Source of the DNA: Clostridium sp. AF15-31
GTDB lineage: Bacteria > Bacillota > Clostridia > Lachnospirales > Lachnospiraceae
DNA length: 64,000 nucleotides
Reading direction: 5' to 3'
Assembly (NCBI RefSeq): GCF_003461625.1
Contig: NZ_QTXL01000009.1
Location: 37,765-101,764, forward strand
The position numbers and the translations under genes were made by a program. Below, in pieces: positions 1 to 8,165 of the stretch. The notes under the pieces were generated by a model. That model saw nothing but the letters and a program-made list of their open reading frames with translations, searched no databases and had not been told where the DNA came from. Numbering within the stretch: position 1 is the stretch's first letter; each line of letters begins with the position of its first letter.

Positions 1-989
1 AGTTCTGCGATCGCTGCATTCAGACTTTCCTCATCTGCCTCAAAGGTAGCGAAATCAAGTTCATCCAGCCCTTCTGTTCCGGAAATAGATACCTCGCCCT
101 CGTCCTTCTCTTTCACAACAAGAAGTGCCAGCTTGCTGAATTTATTTGCCGATATATTCGTCACCATATAATCTCCCAGTGCATTGTACAGATCCAACGG
201 ATAGGTACTGTCTGTCTGACATTTCTCTTTTATATTTTTCTTAAGCCCTTCCATATATACGGACTGACGTTTCATTCTGTTTTCATTTGTTTCATCAGCG
301 ACATCCCAACGGTCATGTACATAATGTACCGCCTGCTCATCACTGAGCTGAACCGTATCTCCAATCTTAAGGGATGGATCCACTTTGGAAAAATCATCCT
401 CAATCGTAACCGTTACTCCTCCTGCCATATGATTGATGATAGAAATTGCTCCCATATTTACAGCAGCATATCCGTCAATCTTCTGACCACCAAGCAGCTC
501 TGATACAGCATCCACGGTATTCTCGCAACTGGCTTCCAGTCCATCTCCGCTTGCATGTGCAAGTGCAATCTGTACAACAGAATCGCCCAGATAAGAATTG
601 TCGAGATCCAGGGATTTTACATTTGTCAGTGTATTTCTGTTGATTGCCAGAGTCTTAAATGTCCCTTCACTGATATCTCTGACCATCAGCATAAGCACAT
701 CACTCTGCCCGGATTCTCCATAGTCCTCTGCTTTTTTTACTTTATCCAGTGAATCGATACCCATGAACAAATAGGTCTCTATATTCTTCTTCGGAAGATA
801 TTTCTTGCCATTTATACGGACAACTCCCTGCTCTGCCTCATATGCCTCCTGCTTCCGGAGCTTCTGCCGGTCAATTGCCCGGAACACAATAACTGCCGCT
901 AAACAAAATATGATAACTGCTGCAATAGTAATTGTCAGTTTTTTATATAATTTCAGTTTTTCCTGTCTGGAATGTATCCTGTGTGCCAT
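1..989 (-). CDS. LytR-CpsA-Psr (LCP) family glycopolymer ligase, 3' part outside window
   Basis: Read on the minus strand from ATG at 989, open to the window edge for about 329 codons, so the C-terminus is missing. It has a basic N-terminus, one membrane segment at about residues 16-38, then an extracellular LCP core: FMGIDS near residues 75-80, SDVLML near 96-101 and an INRNT segment near 116-120 that fits the LCP arginine/aspartate motif. LCP enzymes transfer undecaprenyl-linked wall polymers such as capsule or teichoic acid to peptidoglycan on the outer membrane face. A purine-rich site (AGAAAGAAAG) precedes the start. It is the third gene after a CpsB-type phosphatase and a small membrane peptide, the usual setting for capsule or exopolysaccharide regulation. 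Family assignment is firm; the polymer is unknown. Confidence 0.9.
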   Translation of the reverse strand, partial: MAHRIHSRQEKLKLYKKLTITIAAVIIFCLAAVIVFRAIDRQKLRKQEAYEAEQGVVRINGKKYLPKKNIETYLFMGIDSLDKVKKAEDYGESGQSDVLMLMVRDISEGTFKTLAINRNTLTNVKSLDLDNSYLGDSVVQIALAHASGDGLEASCENTVDAVSELLGGQKIDGYAAVNMGAISIINHMAGGVTVTIEDDFSKVDPSLKIGDTVQLSDEQAVHYVHDRWDVADETNENRMKRQSVYMEGLKKNIKEKCQTDSTYPLDLYNALGDYMVTNISANKFSKLALLVVKEKDEGEVSISGTEGLDELDFATFEADEESLNAAIAE

Positions 990-1003
990 CTTTCTTTCTC
1001 TGA

Positions 1004-1123
1004 TCAGAACAGGTTCCCTATCAGATCAGATCCTCCTGTCGGCCATGTTTTTTCACATATGATAAGTGCTGTCAATATAATAAACAGTATAATACTGATT
1101 ATGATCGCTACTTTTTTTGACAT
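1004..1123 (-). CDS. small single-span membrane protein (39 aa) in capsule operon
   Basis: A 39-codon frame starts with ATG at 1123, seven bases after a strong GGAGG site, and ends with TGA at 1004. The product starts MSKKVAIIISIILF: two lysines, then one hydrophobic span at about residues 5-22, then a short polar tail ending in NLF. It lies 19 bases after the phosphatase stop and 14 bases before the LCP start, filling the gap between them, which argues for a real translated gene. Function is unknown; it may be a small membrane partner of the LCP enzyme or of an export complex (inference). Homologues in the same slot of related genomes would settle it. Confidence 0.6.
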   Translation of the reverse strand: MSKKVAIIISIILFIILTALIICEKTWPTGGSDLIGNLF

Positions 1124-1142
1124 CTGTCTATCCTCCAACCTT

Positions 1143-1859
1143 TTATTTCAAACCAAGAAGCTGACATCCATATGCATCAATCTCTGCAAGAATGTCTGCA
1201 CCTGCTTTCTTTTCCAGTCTCTGTCGTCCCTCCATCAGATTCGGAGGACGATGATGAACTCCATGACAGTCACTTCCCAGAATATGTGCCTGCCTCTTTT
1301 GAAACATGCGGATCAACATCCCGCCCTGTTTCCAGTCTGACAAACTTTCTGCATTGATCTGTATGGTAACCGGAAGCTCCATCAGCTTTTTTATGTACGG
1401 CTTATTCCCTGAAATCTTCATAAAGCGTTCCAGATGAGCGATAATGATCCGGAGCTGTCTCTCATGGATCAGCTTTTTTACCTGTAAAAGATCTTCATCC
1501 GTCCACGTCCGGAACGGCATCTCAAGCAGCAGAAGCTCTGTTCCCTGGATTGTCAGCCGGTCAACCTTATCTGCATCTCCGATCCCATCAAAAAAAGCAA
1601 CTTCCGCTCCAAGCAGAAGCTGTGGGGTATCCGATATGTTTTCAGTCGTTACTGCCTCTATCAGACTTTGATATGCATGTTCCCGTTTTTCAAGAAAATG
1701 TTCGATTCGATCCTCGTCCGCATAAAAGTGCGGTGTCGCGATCATTCTGTCTACACCGGCATTCCGACTGAGCCGAAGCATCTCTATGGATGTTTCTATA
1801 TTTCTGCTTCCATCGTCAATTCCCGGAAGAACATGTGAATGGAAATCGATTACTTCCAT
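1143..1859 (-). CDS. CpsB/YwqE-type metal-dependent tyrosine-protein phosphatase
   Basis: 238 residues, the normal size for CpsB/CapC/YwqE phosphatases of the PHP superfamily. The N-terminus carries DFHSHVLPGIDDGS (residues 5-18) with the metal-binding histidines, followed by ATPHFYAD near residue 42, an AHLERF segment mid-protein and GSDCHG near residue 195. These enzymes use Mn-type metal centres to dephosphorylate the bacterial tyrosine kinase that controls chain length and export of capsular polysaccharide. The start follows AGAAAGG. It is the first gene of a minus-strand operon leading into the small membrane peptide and the LCP ligase, driven by the promoter at 2031-2059. The cognate kinase is not in the window. 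Confidence 0.9.
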   Translation of the reverse strand: MEVIDFHSHVLPGIDDGSRNIETSIEMLRLSRNAGVDRMIATPHFYADEDRIEHFLEKREHAYQSLIEAVTTENISDTPQLLLGAEVAFFDGIGDADKVDRLTIQGTELLLLEMPFRTWTDEDLLQVKKLIHERQLRIIIAHLERFMKISGNKPYIKKLMELPVTIQINAESLSDWKQGGMLIRMFQKRQAHILGSDCHGVHHRPPNLMEGRQRLEKKAGADILAEIDAYGCQLLGLK

Positions 1860-2030
1860 ATTTTACTGTAACCTTTCTTTTTAAGCCATTGAAATTATAT
1901 TTCAGAAGCGAACAGATATCACAGCCACTCTTTTTGCACTGCGAATTTAGAAATTGCTTTCATTTCTATTTTATTTTACCCTGTCTCCCCTGTATACCCG
2001 CACCAAGTGCGTTCAATAATTTCACATGAA

Positions 2031-2059
2031 ATTATGCCACATCCGCCTTTTAATGTAAA
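2031..2059 (-). promoter_or_regulatory. sigma-A type promoter of the capsule operon
   Basis: On the minus strand TTTACA (2059-2054) is followed by 17 bases and CATAAT (2036-2031). Box quality and spacing are good. It lies about 170 bases upstream of the phosphatase start, so the transcript would have a long leader with no recognised riboswitch. Confidence 0.7.
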
Positions 2060-2135
2060 GGTATAAGGAATATTTTCTACATTTTTACATCAACACAGCA
2101 CGCATGTGGCCTTTTTATTGTCTTATTTTTATATC

Positions 2136-3386
2136 TTATTTTTCTCTTTTTAATTCTTTTAATGCTCTGGATAACCTGATTGGATTGCCATACCGAAGTG
2201 TTGAATTACGGAAGATCTTACCTCCCAGAACACCCATACCGATCACCGATATATATAAAATTATTGCTGATATAACAACTTCCCATGTTGCTACATCTCC
2301 CATCGCAACTCTTGCAAACATTGCACTGTAAGAACTGATCGGTAGATAAGAACAGATCCTGATGACCAGTCCGTCTACATTTGTCAGGTTCATCAGTACG
2401 ACAAAATACACGATCATTACGATCATCTGCGCCGTACCGGCTGATTTGTTCAAATCCTCGATCTTAGATACCAGTGCCCCAAGTGCTCCATACATAAATG
2501 CATAGAACAGGAATCCACCAAGGCCGAATACCGCAAATGCGATCAGAACATCAGATGGGATATTTAATACAGAACCCATAAAGCCACCCCAGTAGTCTTT
2601 ATTAAAGTTGTATGAGATCAACAGGGCTGCCATGATCAATCCGACCTGAAAGAACGTAGCAACTGTTCCGGCAAATACCTTTCCAAATAAAATATCTCTG
2701 GAGTTCGTTGTTGTTACCAGAATCTCGATCGAGCGGTTGCTCTTTTCATTTGCCACACCGGTTGCGATCGACATTCCATACATAACGATCAGCATGAAGA
2801 TCACGATAACCAGAATATAACAATACCAGTAATTGCTTGTGCTGTCCTTACCGAGGATAACTTCTTTTGCCTGGATATCTGCATAATCAAGACTCATAAG
2901 TTCATCAAAATCCAGATCATGTGCTTCACTGTACTGTTTCTTGGACAACATGGACAGATAACTGTCAAAGGTACTGGTGTAATCATCAAACATGCCTTTA
3001 TTATAAACATAATAGGTATATTCTGATGTACTATAAACTACATAACCAAGTTCCGCATCTTCACTTTTAACCAGCGACTCTACTTCTGCTGCATCCTTAC
3101 ATTTCTGCAGCTTAACATCCGGATATACCTGCGCCAGCAATCCTTCATCCATAATACCGGATGCATCATAATATGCATATACGGATTCATTCTCCTGATC
3201 CGATTCATTCTCTGCATCTGTCTCTTTATCAGACGAAGGACTTCCACTTGTAAACGATTCCTTAATTCTCGGTGCGAACATGATGCCTACGCAAAGAAGT
3301 GCCAGTAAGATCGTTGAAATCAGATAGGATTTACTGCCAAAATAATTACCGAGTTCAAACCTTAATATTGTACCAATCTTTTTCAT
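2136..3386 (-). CDS. ABC-2 type exporter permease (NatB-like)
   Basis: 416 residues. One membrane span at about residues 20-38 follows the basic start, then a roughly 150-residue outside segment rich in Asp, Glu, Ser and Tyr, then five or six spans from about residue 190 to 400 and a basic end. This is the NatB/ABC-2 permease layout: an N-terminal span, a large extracytoplasmic domain and a C-terminal membrane bundle. It starts five bases after the stop of the ATPase gene upstream, so the two form one transporter. The NatAB prototype exports Na+; other members export drugs, peptides or lipids, and the substrate cannot be told here. No clear terminator follows. Confidence 0.85.
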   Translation of the reverse strand: MKKIGTILRFELGNYFGSKSYLISTILLALLCVGIMFAPRIKESFTSGSPSSDKETDAENESDQENESVYAYYDASGIMDEGLLAQVYPDVKLQKCKDAAEVESLVKSEDAELGYVVYSTSEYTYYVYNKGMFDDYTSTFDSYLSMLSKKQYSEAHDLDFDELMSLDYADIQAKEVILGKDSTSNYWYCYILVIVIFMLIVMYGMSIATGVANEKSNRSIEILVTTTNSRDILFGKVFAGTVATFFQVGLIMAALLISYNFNKDYWGGFMGSVLNIPSDVLIAFAVFGLGGFLFYAFMYGALGALVSKIEDLNKSAGTAQMIVMIVYFVVLMNLTNVDGLVIRICSYLPISSYSAMFARVAMGDVATWEVVISAIILYISVIGMGVLGGKIFRNSTLRYGNPIRLSRALKELKREK

Positions 3387-3391
3387 ATATC

Positions 3392-4402
3392 TTAACCTCT
3401 CTTTCCAAACAGACCCTTTTTCTGCTTTGGTTCAAATTCAGAAAAAGAAGTTCCGATATTATTTTTTTCTTTTATATCTTCCGGTGTCTCCTCATCTCCG
3501 ACTGCCGATACAAATATATCATTCAGGGAAGGCTCATAAACTCCATAGCTCCTAAGCCTGATTCCCAACTCTTTAAAACGGGAAAGCACCTGCCATTCAT
3601 CCTGTTCCGGCAGAATCTGTGTCACAACATGATGCTTGTTATGGCTGATCACCTGCACCTGATCTGCAAACTTATCACGAAGAATCTGTTCCAGTTCTTC
3701 CGACTCCATTCCAACAGCCGCAACTGCTTTATGTCCTTTTCCGTATTCTTCCTTGATCTTGTCAAGGTTGCCTGCCAGTGCCACTTCACCATGATTGATC
3801 ACTACGATATCTTCACAGAATTCTTCCACATAGCTCATCTGGTGGCTGGAAAAGATAACGATCTTTCCGTCTGCGATCAGTTCATTTATAACATCCTTTA
3901 AGATCTGGGAATTCACAGGATCTAAACCGGAAAACGGCTCATCTAAGATCACGATATCAGGATCTGCTACTAATGTTGCTGCAAGCTGTACCTTCTGCTG
4001 ATTACCTTTCGATAACGTATCCAGTTTCCGGTTCTCGTACTGGATCACATCCAGACGGGTCAGCCACTTCCGCATATTCTCTTCCGCCTGCTTCTTATTC
4101 ATCCCACGAAGCTTTGCCAGATATACTAACTGCTCACTGATCAGACGTTTCGGATATAAGCCACGTTCCTCCGGCAGGTATCCGACCTGCCCCGGCTGAT
4201 AGACAAAGGGGGCTCCATCTAATAAGACCTGACCTTCATCTGCATGGAAAACATCCATGATGATCCGGATCGTTGTGGTCTTTCCTGCGCCATTTCTTCC
4301 CAACAGTCCGAGTGCGCTTCCACCCTCTACCGAGAAATTGATCCCGTGCAGGATCTCTGTGCCATCAAAGCTCTTTTTGATGCCCTGTAATTCTAATTTC
4401 AT
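3392..4402 (-). CDS. ABC transporter ATP-binding protein (NatA-like)
   Basis: 336 residues counted from ATG at 4402, chosen because AAAGGAGAGAG stands just upstream; an in-frame ATG at 4429 would add nine residues without a comparable site. It has Walker A GRNGAGKTT at residues 35-43, the signature LSKGNQQ, Walker B IVILDEP and the switch histidine in FSSHQMS. The final 100 or so residues form the extra C-terminal domain seen in exporter ATPases of the DrrA/NatA group. It powers the permease encoded immediately downstream. A possible own promoter lies at 4481-4508. Confidence 0.9.
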   Translation of the reverse strand: MKLELQGIKKSFDGTEILHGINFSVEGGSALGLLGRNGAGKTTTIRIIMDVFHADEGQVLLDGAPFVYQPGQVGYLPEERGLYPKRLISEQLVYLAKLRGMNKKQAEENMRKWLTRLDVIQYENRKLDTLSKGNQQKVQLAATLVADPDIVILDEPFSGLDPVNSQILKDVINELIADGKIVIFSSHQMSYVEEFCEDIVVINHGEVALAGNLDKIKEEYGKGHKAVAAVGMESEELEQILRDKFADQVQVISHNKHHVVTQILPEQDEWQVLSRFKELGIRLRSYGVYEPSLNDIFVSAVGDEETPEDIKEKNNIGTSFSEFEPKQKKGLFGKRG

Positions 4403-4480
4403 ATCTCTCTCCTTTTTATGAACCGACATTCATATTCCTGTTATGAATGTACGATCAGTTTCAGGTTGCAATTTCCATCT

Positions 4481-4508
4481 ACTATATCATAATTCAACTC
4501 TGAAACAA
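4481..4508 (-). promoter_or_regulatory. possible promoter for the ABC exporter pair
   Basis: Minus-strand TTGTTT (4508-4503), 16 bases, TATAGT (4486-4481), in the 160-base gap between nadE and the ATPase gene. The -10 box is good, the -35 box fair. It would uncouple the exporter from the hydG-nadE transcript. Confidence 0.45.
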
Positions 4509-4564
4509 TCTTTAATAAGCTTAATTATCGTTTGTAACGGTTCATATTTTCCTCTATTCCAGTT

Positions 4565-6544
4565 CTATTCGAAAGTAAGGAAATCCTCAAATTCTATCTC
4601 GGATGGCAGTCTCAGATCCCCTCTTGGGCTTACCGATACCGTACCGACCTTTACGCCATCCGGCATACAGTTACGTTTAAACTGCTGACGGAAAAATCTG
4701 GTATAGAATACCTTCTGCCATTTCTTTATCTCTTCATCTGTAAATGTATATGCTTCTATTTCCCCATCTTCCGAAGCTTCTGCACTCTGTCTTACCGCTT
4801 CTTTACAAAGGTCATAGACATCTTCCGGCTCCATACCATAACGCAGTGTGTAATACAAGAAGAAATCATGCAGGATATAGGATCCAACAGTATCCTCTGT
4901 CTTCTGTGCGATCGTTCCATCCGCATTTGGCGGAAGCAGTTCAGGACTTACCGGCGTATCAATGATATCCTCAATCACGTCCTTGATTCCCGGAAATCCA
5001 TTTCGATCCATATCATGTCCAACTTCATCTACCAGAGTCCGGACCAGAGTCTTCGGGATGCTGGTATTTACCGCATACATGCTCATGTGGTCTCCGTTAT
5101 AGGTACACCAGCCAAGTGCAAGTTCTGACAAATCACCGGTTCCGATCACAAATCCGCCCTCTTTATTGGCTACATCCATCAAGATCTGTGTCCGCTCTCT
5201 CGCCTGACAGTTCTCATATGTAATATCATGTACTGTTTCATCCTGCCCGATATCTGCAAAATGCTGACGGACAGAATCTACGATGCTGATCTCCCGGATG
5301 TCACATCCAAGCAGTTCCATAAGCGTTGTTGAATTGCTTTTTGTGCGTTTCGTCGTTCCAAATCCCGGCATCGTGATACCGGTTACTGTCTCCGGTGGCA
5401 GTCCGAGATTCTTTACTGCCTGTGCGGATACCAGAAGTGCCAGCGTAGAATCCAGTCCACCGGATACGCCAACAACGATACATGACGCATGTGTAGCTTC
5501 GATTCTTCTTTGCAGGCCTGCAACCTGCATTGCAAAGATCGACCGGCATCGTTCCAGTCTGTTCTTTGATGGAACAAATGGTGTCATGGAAACCTTTGCG
5601 CATACTTCTTTTTTCTCTGCAAATACCTTCTCGCAATTTACTGTCATGTATTCTCCGGCTTCAAAATTCCGTTTACACTCCGCAAAGGATTTATTTGCCA
5701 GACGATCATGGCGGATCTTTGTCATATTAAAATCACGGATCAGGATACCATCTTCAAATGGCTTGATCTCGCCTAATAATTTTCCGTTTTCATACATCAG
5801 ATTGTGTCCGGAAAATACCATATCCGAGGTTGATTCATAGGCTCCGGCTGATGTATAGACATATCCACAGATACAGGAGGATGACATACTTCCTGTCAGT
5901 GTTCTTCTGTACTGTTCCTTTCCGATCACTTCATTGGATGCCGACAGATTGAGCAGGATCTCTGCTCCCTGAAGTGTCAGCAGTCTTCCCGGTGCGATCG
6001 GTGTCCAGAGATCCTCGCAGATCTCCATGCCAAATGTAACATGCTCCTCCTGCTGATTCGGATCCGTCATCTCGATCAGGATGGAATTGCCAAATAAAGT
6101 TTCCGATCCATCTGCCAGTTCAACTGTCCGGTTCTCTACACATCTTCCACTAAACCACCGTTTCTCATAAAACTCTCCGTAATTCGGCAGGTAGATCTTC
6201 GGAACGAGTGCGAGCACCATTCCGTTCCATAAAAAAGCTCCACAGTTAAATAATTCTCCGTCTACTTCATATGGCACACCGACAACAAGTGCTGCGCCCT
6301 TTTTGCCATATTCTGCTGTCATTTCCGCCAATTGTAACAGTCCTTCTTCTGCCCTGTCGATCAGATGACGGTTCACAAACAGATCCCCGCAGGTGTATCC
6401 GGTCAGTGACAGTTCCGGCGTCACAATAACGTCTACCTGTTCTGCATAGGTTCTATAAACTGTTTCAAGCTCCTTACAGTTCTTTGTTACATTACCAAGA
6501 TGTACTCTTGGTGATACGGACGCGATTCTTACTAAATGTTTCAT
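4565..6544 (-). CDS. nadE: glutamine-dependent NAD+ synthetase
   Basis: About 659 residues, the size of the two-domain glutamine-using NadE. The N-terminal nitrilase-type amidase (to about residue 290) carries PELSLTGY near residue 44 (catalytic Glu), VPKIYLP (Lys) and MEICEDLW near 176 (catalytic Cys). The synthetase half has the pyrophosphate loop VGVSGGLDST near residue 360. It makes NAD+ from deamido-NAD+, ATP and ammonia released from glutamine and channelled between the domains. Two ATGs stand at 6547 and 6544; the second is better placed after CAGGAG. It follows a 39-codon small gene and precedes the ABC exporter on the same strand. Confidence 0.96.
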   Translation of the reverse strand: MKHLVRIASVSPRVHLGNVTKNCKELETVYRTYAEQVDVIVTPELSLTGYTCGDLFVNRHLIDRAEEGLLQLAEMTAEYGKKGAALVVGVPYEVDGELFNCGAFLWNGMVLALVPKIYLPNYGEFYEKRWFSGRCVENRTVELADGSETLFGNSILIEMTDPNQQEEHVTFGMEICEDLWTPIAPGRLLTLQGAEILLNLSASNEVIGKEQYRRTLTGSMSSSCICGYVYTSAGAYESTSDMVFSGHNLMYENGKLLGEIKPFEDGILIRDFNMTKIRHDRLANKSFAECKRNFEAGEYMTVNCEKVFAEKKEVCAKVSMTPFVPSKNRLERCRSIFAMQVAGLQRRIEATHASCIVVGVSGGLDSTLALLVSAQAVKNLGLPPETVTGITMPGFGTTKRTKSNSTTLMELLGCDIREISIVDSVRQHFADIGQDETVHDITYENCQARERTQILMDVANKEGGFVIGTGDLSELALGWCTYNGDHMSMYAVNTSIPKTLVRTLVDEVGHDMDRNGFPGIKDVIEDIIDTPVSPELLPPNADGTIAQKTEDTVGSYILHDFFLYYTLRYGMEPEDVYDLCKEAVRQSAEASEDGEIEAYTFTDEEIKKWQKVFYTRFFRQQFKRNCMPDGVKVGTVSVSPRGDLRLPSEIEFEDFLTFE

Positions 6545-6634
6545 CATCGTTCTCCTGAATTATCTGTATATTTTCGTATCATTTGTTCTTTGATATCCGG
6601 CATCATCTGTTTACCGGCTTATAGCATAATTTCC

Positions 6635-6754
6635 CTATTTCCCGGGAATAATAGGCGTTTCATTATCTCCGGTTATAACGTCTCCACTCGTACAAATGAT
6701 ATCCTCTGTTTCAAATTCTACAATATTCATCTGTGGCGTTTCGTATTTCTTCAT
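6635..6754 (-). CDS. small protein of 39 aa, unknown function
   Basis: ATG at 6754 stands eight bases after a perfect AGGAGG site; the frame runs 39 codons to TAG at 6635. The product starts MKKYETPQMNIVEF, continues through ETEDIICTSG and ends in IIPGK. It is soluble, acidic, has one cysteine and no membrane span. The form (lysines, Tyr-x-x-Pro, alternating hydrophobics, acidic patch, Thr-Ser-Gly, Gly-rich tail) resembles small proteins I recall from gut Clostridia and Bacteroidetes, with no assigned role. It sits between hydF and nadE after an A/T-rich stretch with several TATAAT-like boxes. A leader-plus-core peptide precursor is possible but no modifying enzyme is adjacent. Confidence 0.65.
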   Translation of the reverse strand: MKKYETPQMNIVEFETEDIICTSGDVITGDNETPIIPGK

Positions 6755-6876
6755 AAACTTTGCCTCCTGATTTTGTTTTATATTATATATTATATTACTT
6801 ACTTTCTGCAGCATTTGTTGTTATCTTTTCCTGAAGCCCATTAATATGATCAGTAACTTCTGTCTTTTCCGGCTTT

Positions 6877-8076
6877 TTAGCCAGGTATTACAACCTTATC
6901 TAATATCCCGGTCAGATACGCGATCACCACACCATAATTGGTCATCGGGATCTGTTGCTCCTTTGCATGATCGATCCTTGACATAATATATTTGCGGTTA
7001 AACATACAGCCCCCACACTGTATGACAAGATCATACCCCTGCAGATCATCCGGGAAATCCGTTCCACTGACTATATCGATCGTCATATTTTCTCCATACC
7101 GTTTCCGCAGCATCTTAGGAATCTTTTCCCGTCCGATATCTTCTTTTAACGGTGCATGTGTACAGCACTCTGCAATCAGCACATGGGATTCCCCATTCAG
7201 CTTTCCTATCGCATTTGCACCCTCTATATAATATTCGATATCTCCCTTATGTGCGGCAAATAACACAGAAAAGGAAGTCAACATAGATTTCTTAGGCTTA
7301 TGCTCATAGACATAGGCAAATACCTGTGAATCCGTTATGATCAGCTTCGGTGCCTCTGTCAGATGGGATAAGGCTTCCACATACTGATCTGTCGTCACGC
7401 TCATAACAAGGCATTTTTTATCTAACAATTCTCTCAGTGTCTGCACCTGTGGCAGGATCAGTCTGCCCTTCGGTGCCTGAATATCCTGCGGCATAACAAG
7501 CATGACCAGATCTCCCTTTGTTACCAGCTCTCTAAGGATCGAAGAAGCACCATATTGCTCCGGCAGGTTCCGTACAAGCTCTTTTCTTACCTGATCCATA
7601 CCGTCTCCAGTCGCGGCACTGATAACAATCGCACGCTGTCCTGTCTGTTGATACAGCGTTTCATTTATCTTTTCTGTATCATTCCGGATATCTGCCTTAC
7701 CGATCACCCATATGACAGGTGTCTTCTTTTCCTTAAACTGTTCATACCAGTGAAGTTCCTCGTCCATGTCAGTATCTGCAAGCAGAATGATCGCTATATC
7801 TGTTTTCTCGGCTGCAAGCCTTGTCTTTTCTAAGCGTTCCTCCCCAAGCTCTGTCGCATCGTCAAAGCCCGCTGTATCGATCAGGGTACAAGGGCCAAGC
7901 GGATAAACTTCCATTGCTTTGTACACAGGATCAGTGGTTGTCCCTGCAACATTCGCTACGATTGATATATTCTGACCGGAAAATCGGTTGATAAAAGAAG
8001 ATTTTCCGCTGTTTGTCTTTCCAAATACTCCGATATGAAGTCGATTGCCCGATGGTGTCTCATTTAACCCTGCCAT
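6877..8076 (-). CDS. hydF: [FeFe]-hydrogenase maturation GTPase HydF
   Basis: 399 residues, typical for HydF. The N-terminal GTPase has the P-loop GVFGKTNSGKS (residues 16-26), the G2 region AGTTTDP, G3 DTAG (68-71) and a VIGKAD G4-type motif. The C-terminal cluster-binding region has CTH near residue 310 and QCGGC near residue 360, fitting the family's [4Fe-4S] ligand pattern. HydF is the scaffold on which HydE and HydG assemble the 2Fe subcluster before transfer to apo-hydrogenase. The start follows GGGAGGG. It is the second gene after hydG, 89 bases downstream; hydE is over 20 kb away and no hydrogenase structural gene is present. Confidence 0.96.
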   Translation of the reverse strand: MAGLNETPSGNRLHIGVFGKTNSGKSSFINRFSGQNISIVANVAGTTTDPVYKAMEVYPLGPCTLIDTAGFDDATELGEERLEKTRLAAEKTDIAIILLADTDMDEELHWYEQFKEKKTPVIWVIGKADIRNDTEKINETLYQQTGQRAIVISAATGDGMDQVRKELVRNLPEQYGASSILRELVTKGDLVMLVMPQDIQAPKGRLILPQVQTLRELLDKKCLVMSVTTDQYVEALSHLTEAPKLIITDSQVFAYVYEHKPKKSMLTSFSVLFAAHKGDIEYYIEGANAIGKLNGESHVLIAECCTHAPLKEDIGREKIPKMLRKRYGENMTIDIVSGTDFPDDLQGYDLVIQCGGCMFNRKYIMSRIDHAKEQQIPMTNYGVVIAYLTGILDKVVIPG

Positions 8077-8165
8077 GTGCTGCCCTCCCTGTTGTTATAT
8101 GCTGTCTGCTTCAGCATTTATCTGCAATCCTTTCATCTGTTAATATCGCTTCTTCCTATCATCTG

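Noticed and set aside
4430..4564. Six-codon frame with a good ribosome site before the ABC ATPase gene
   Set aside because: Too short to support as a gene and no attenuator structure was seen around it.
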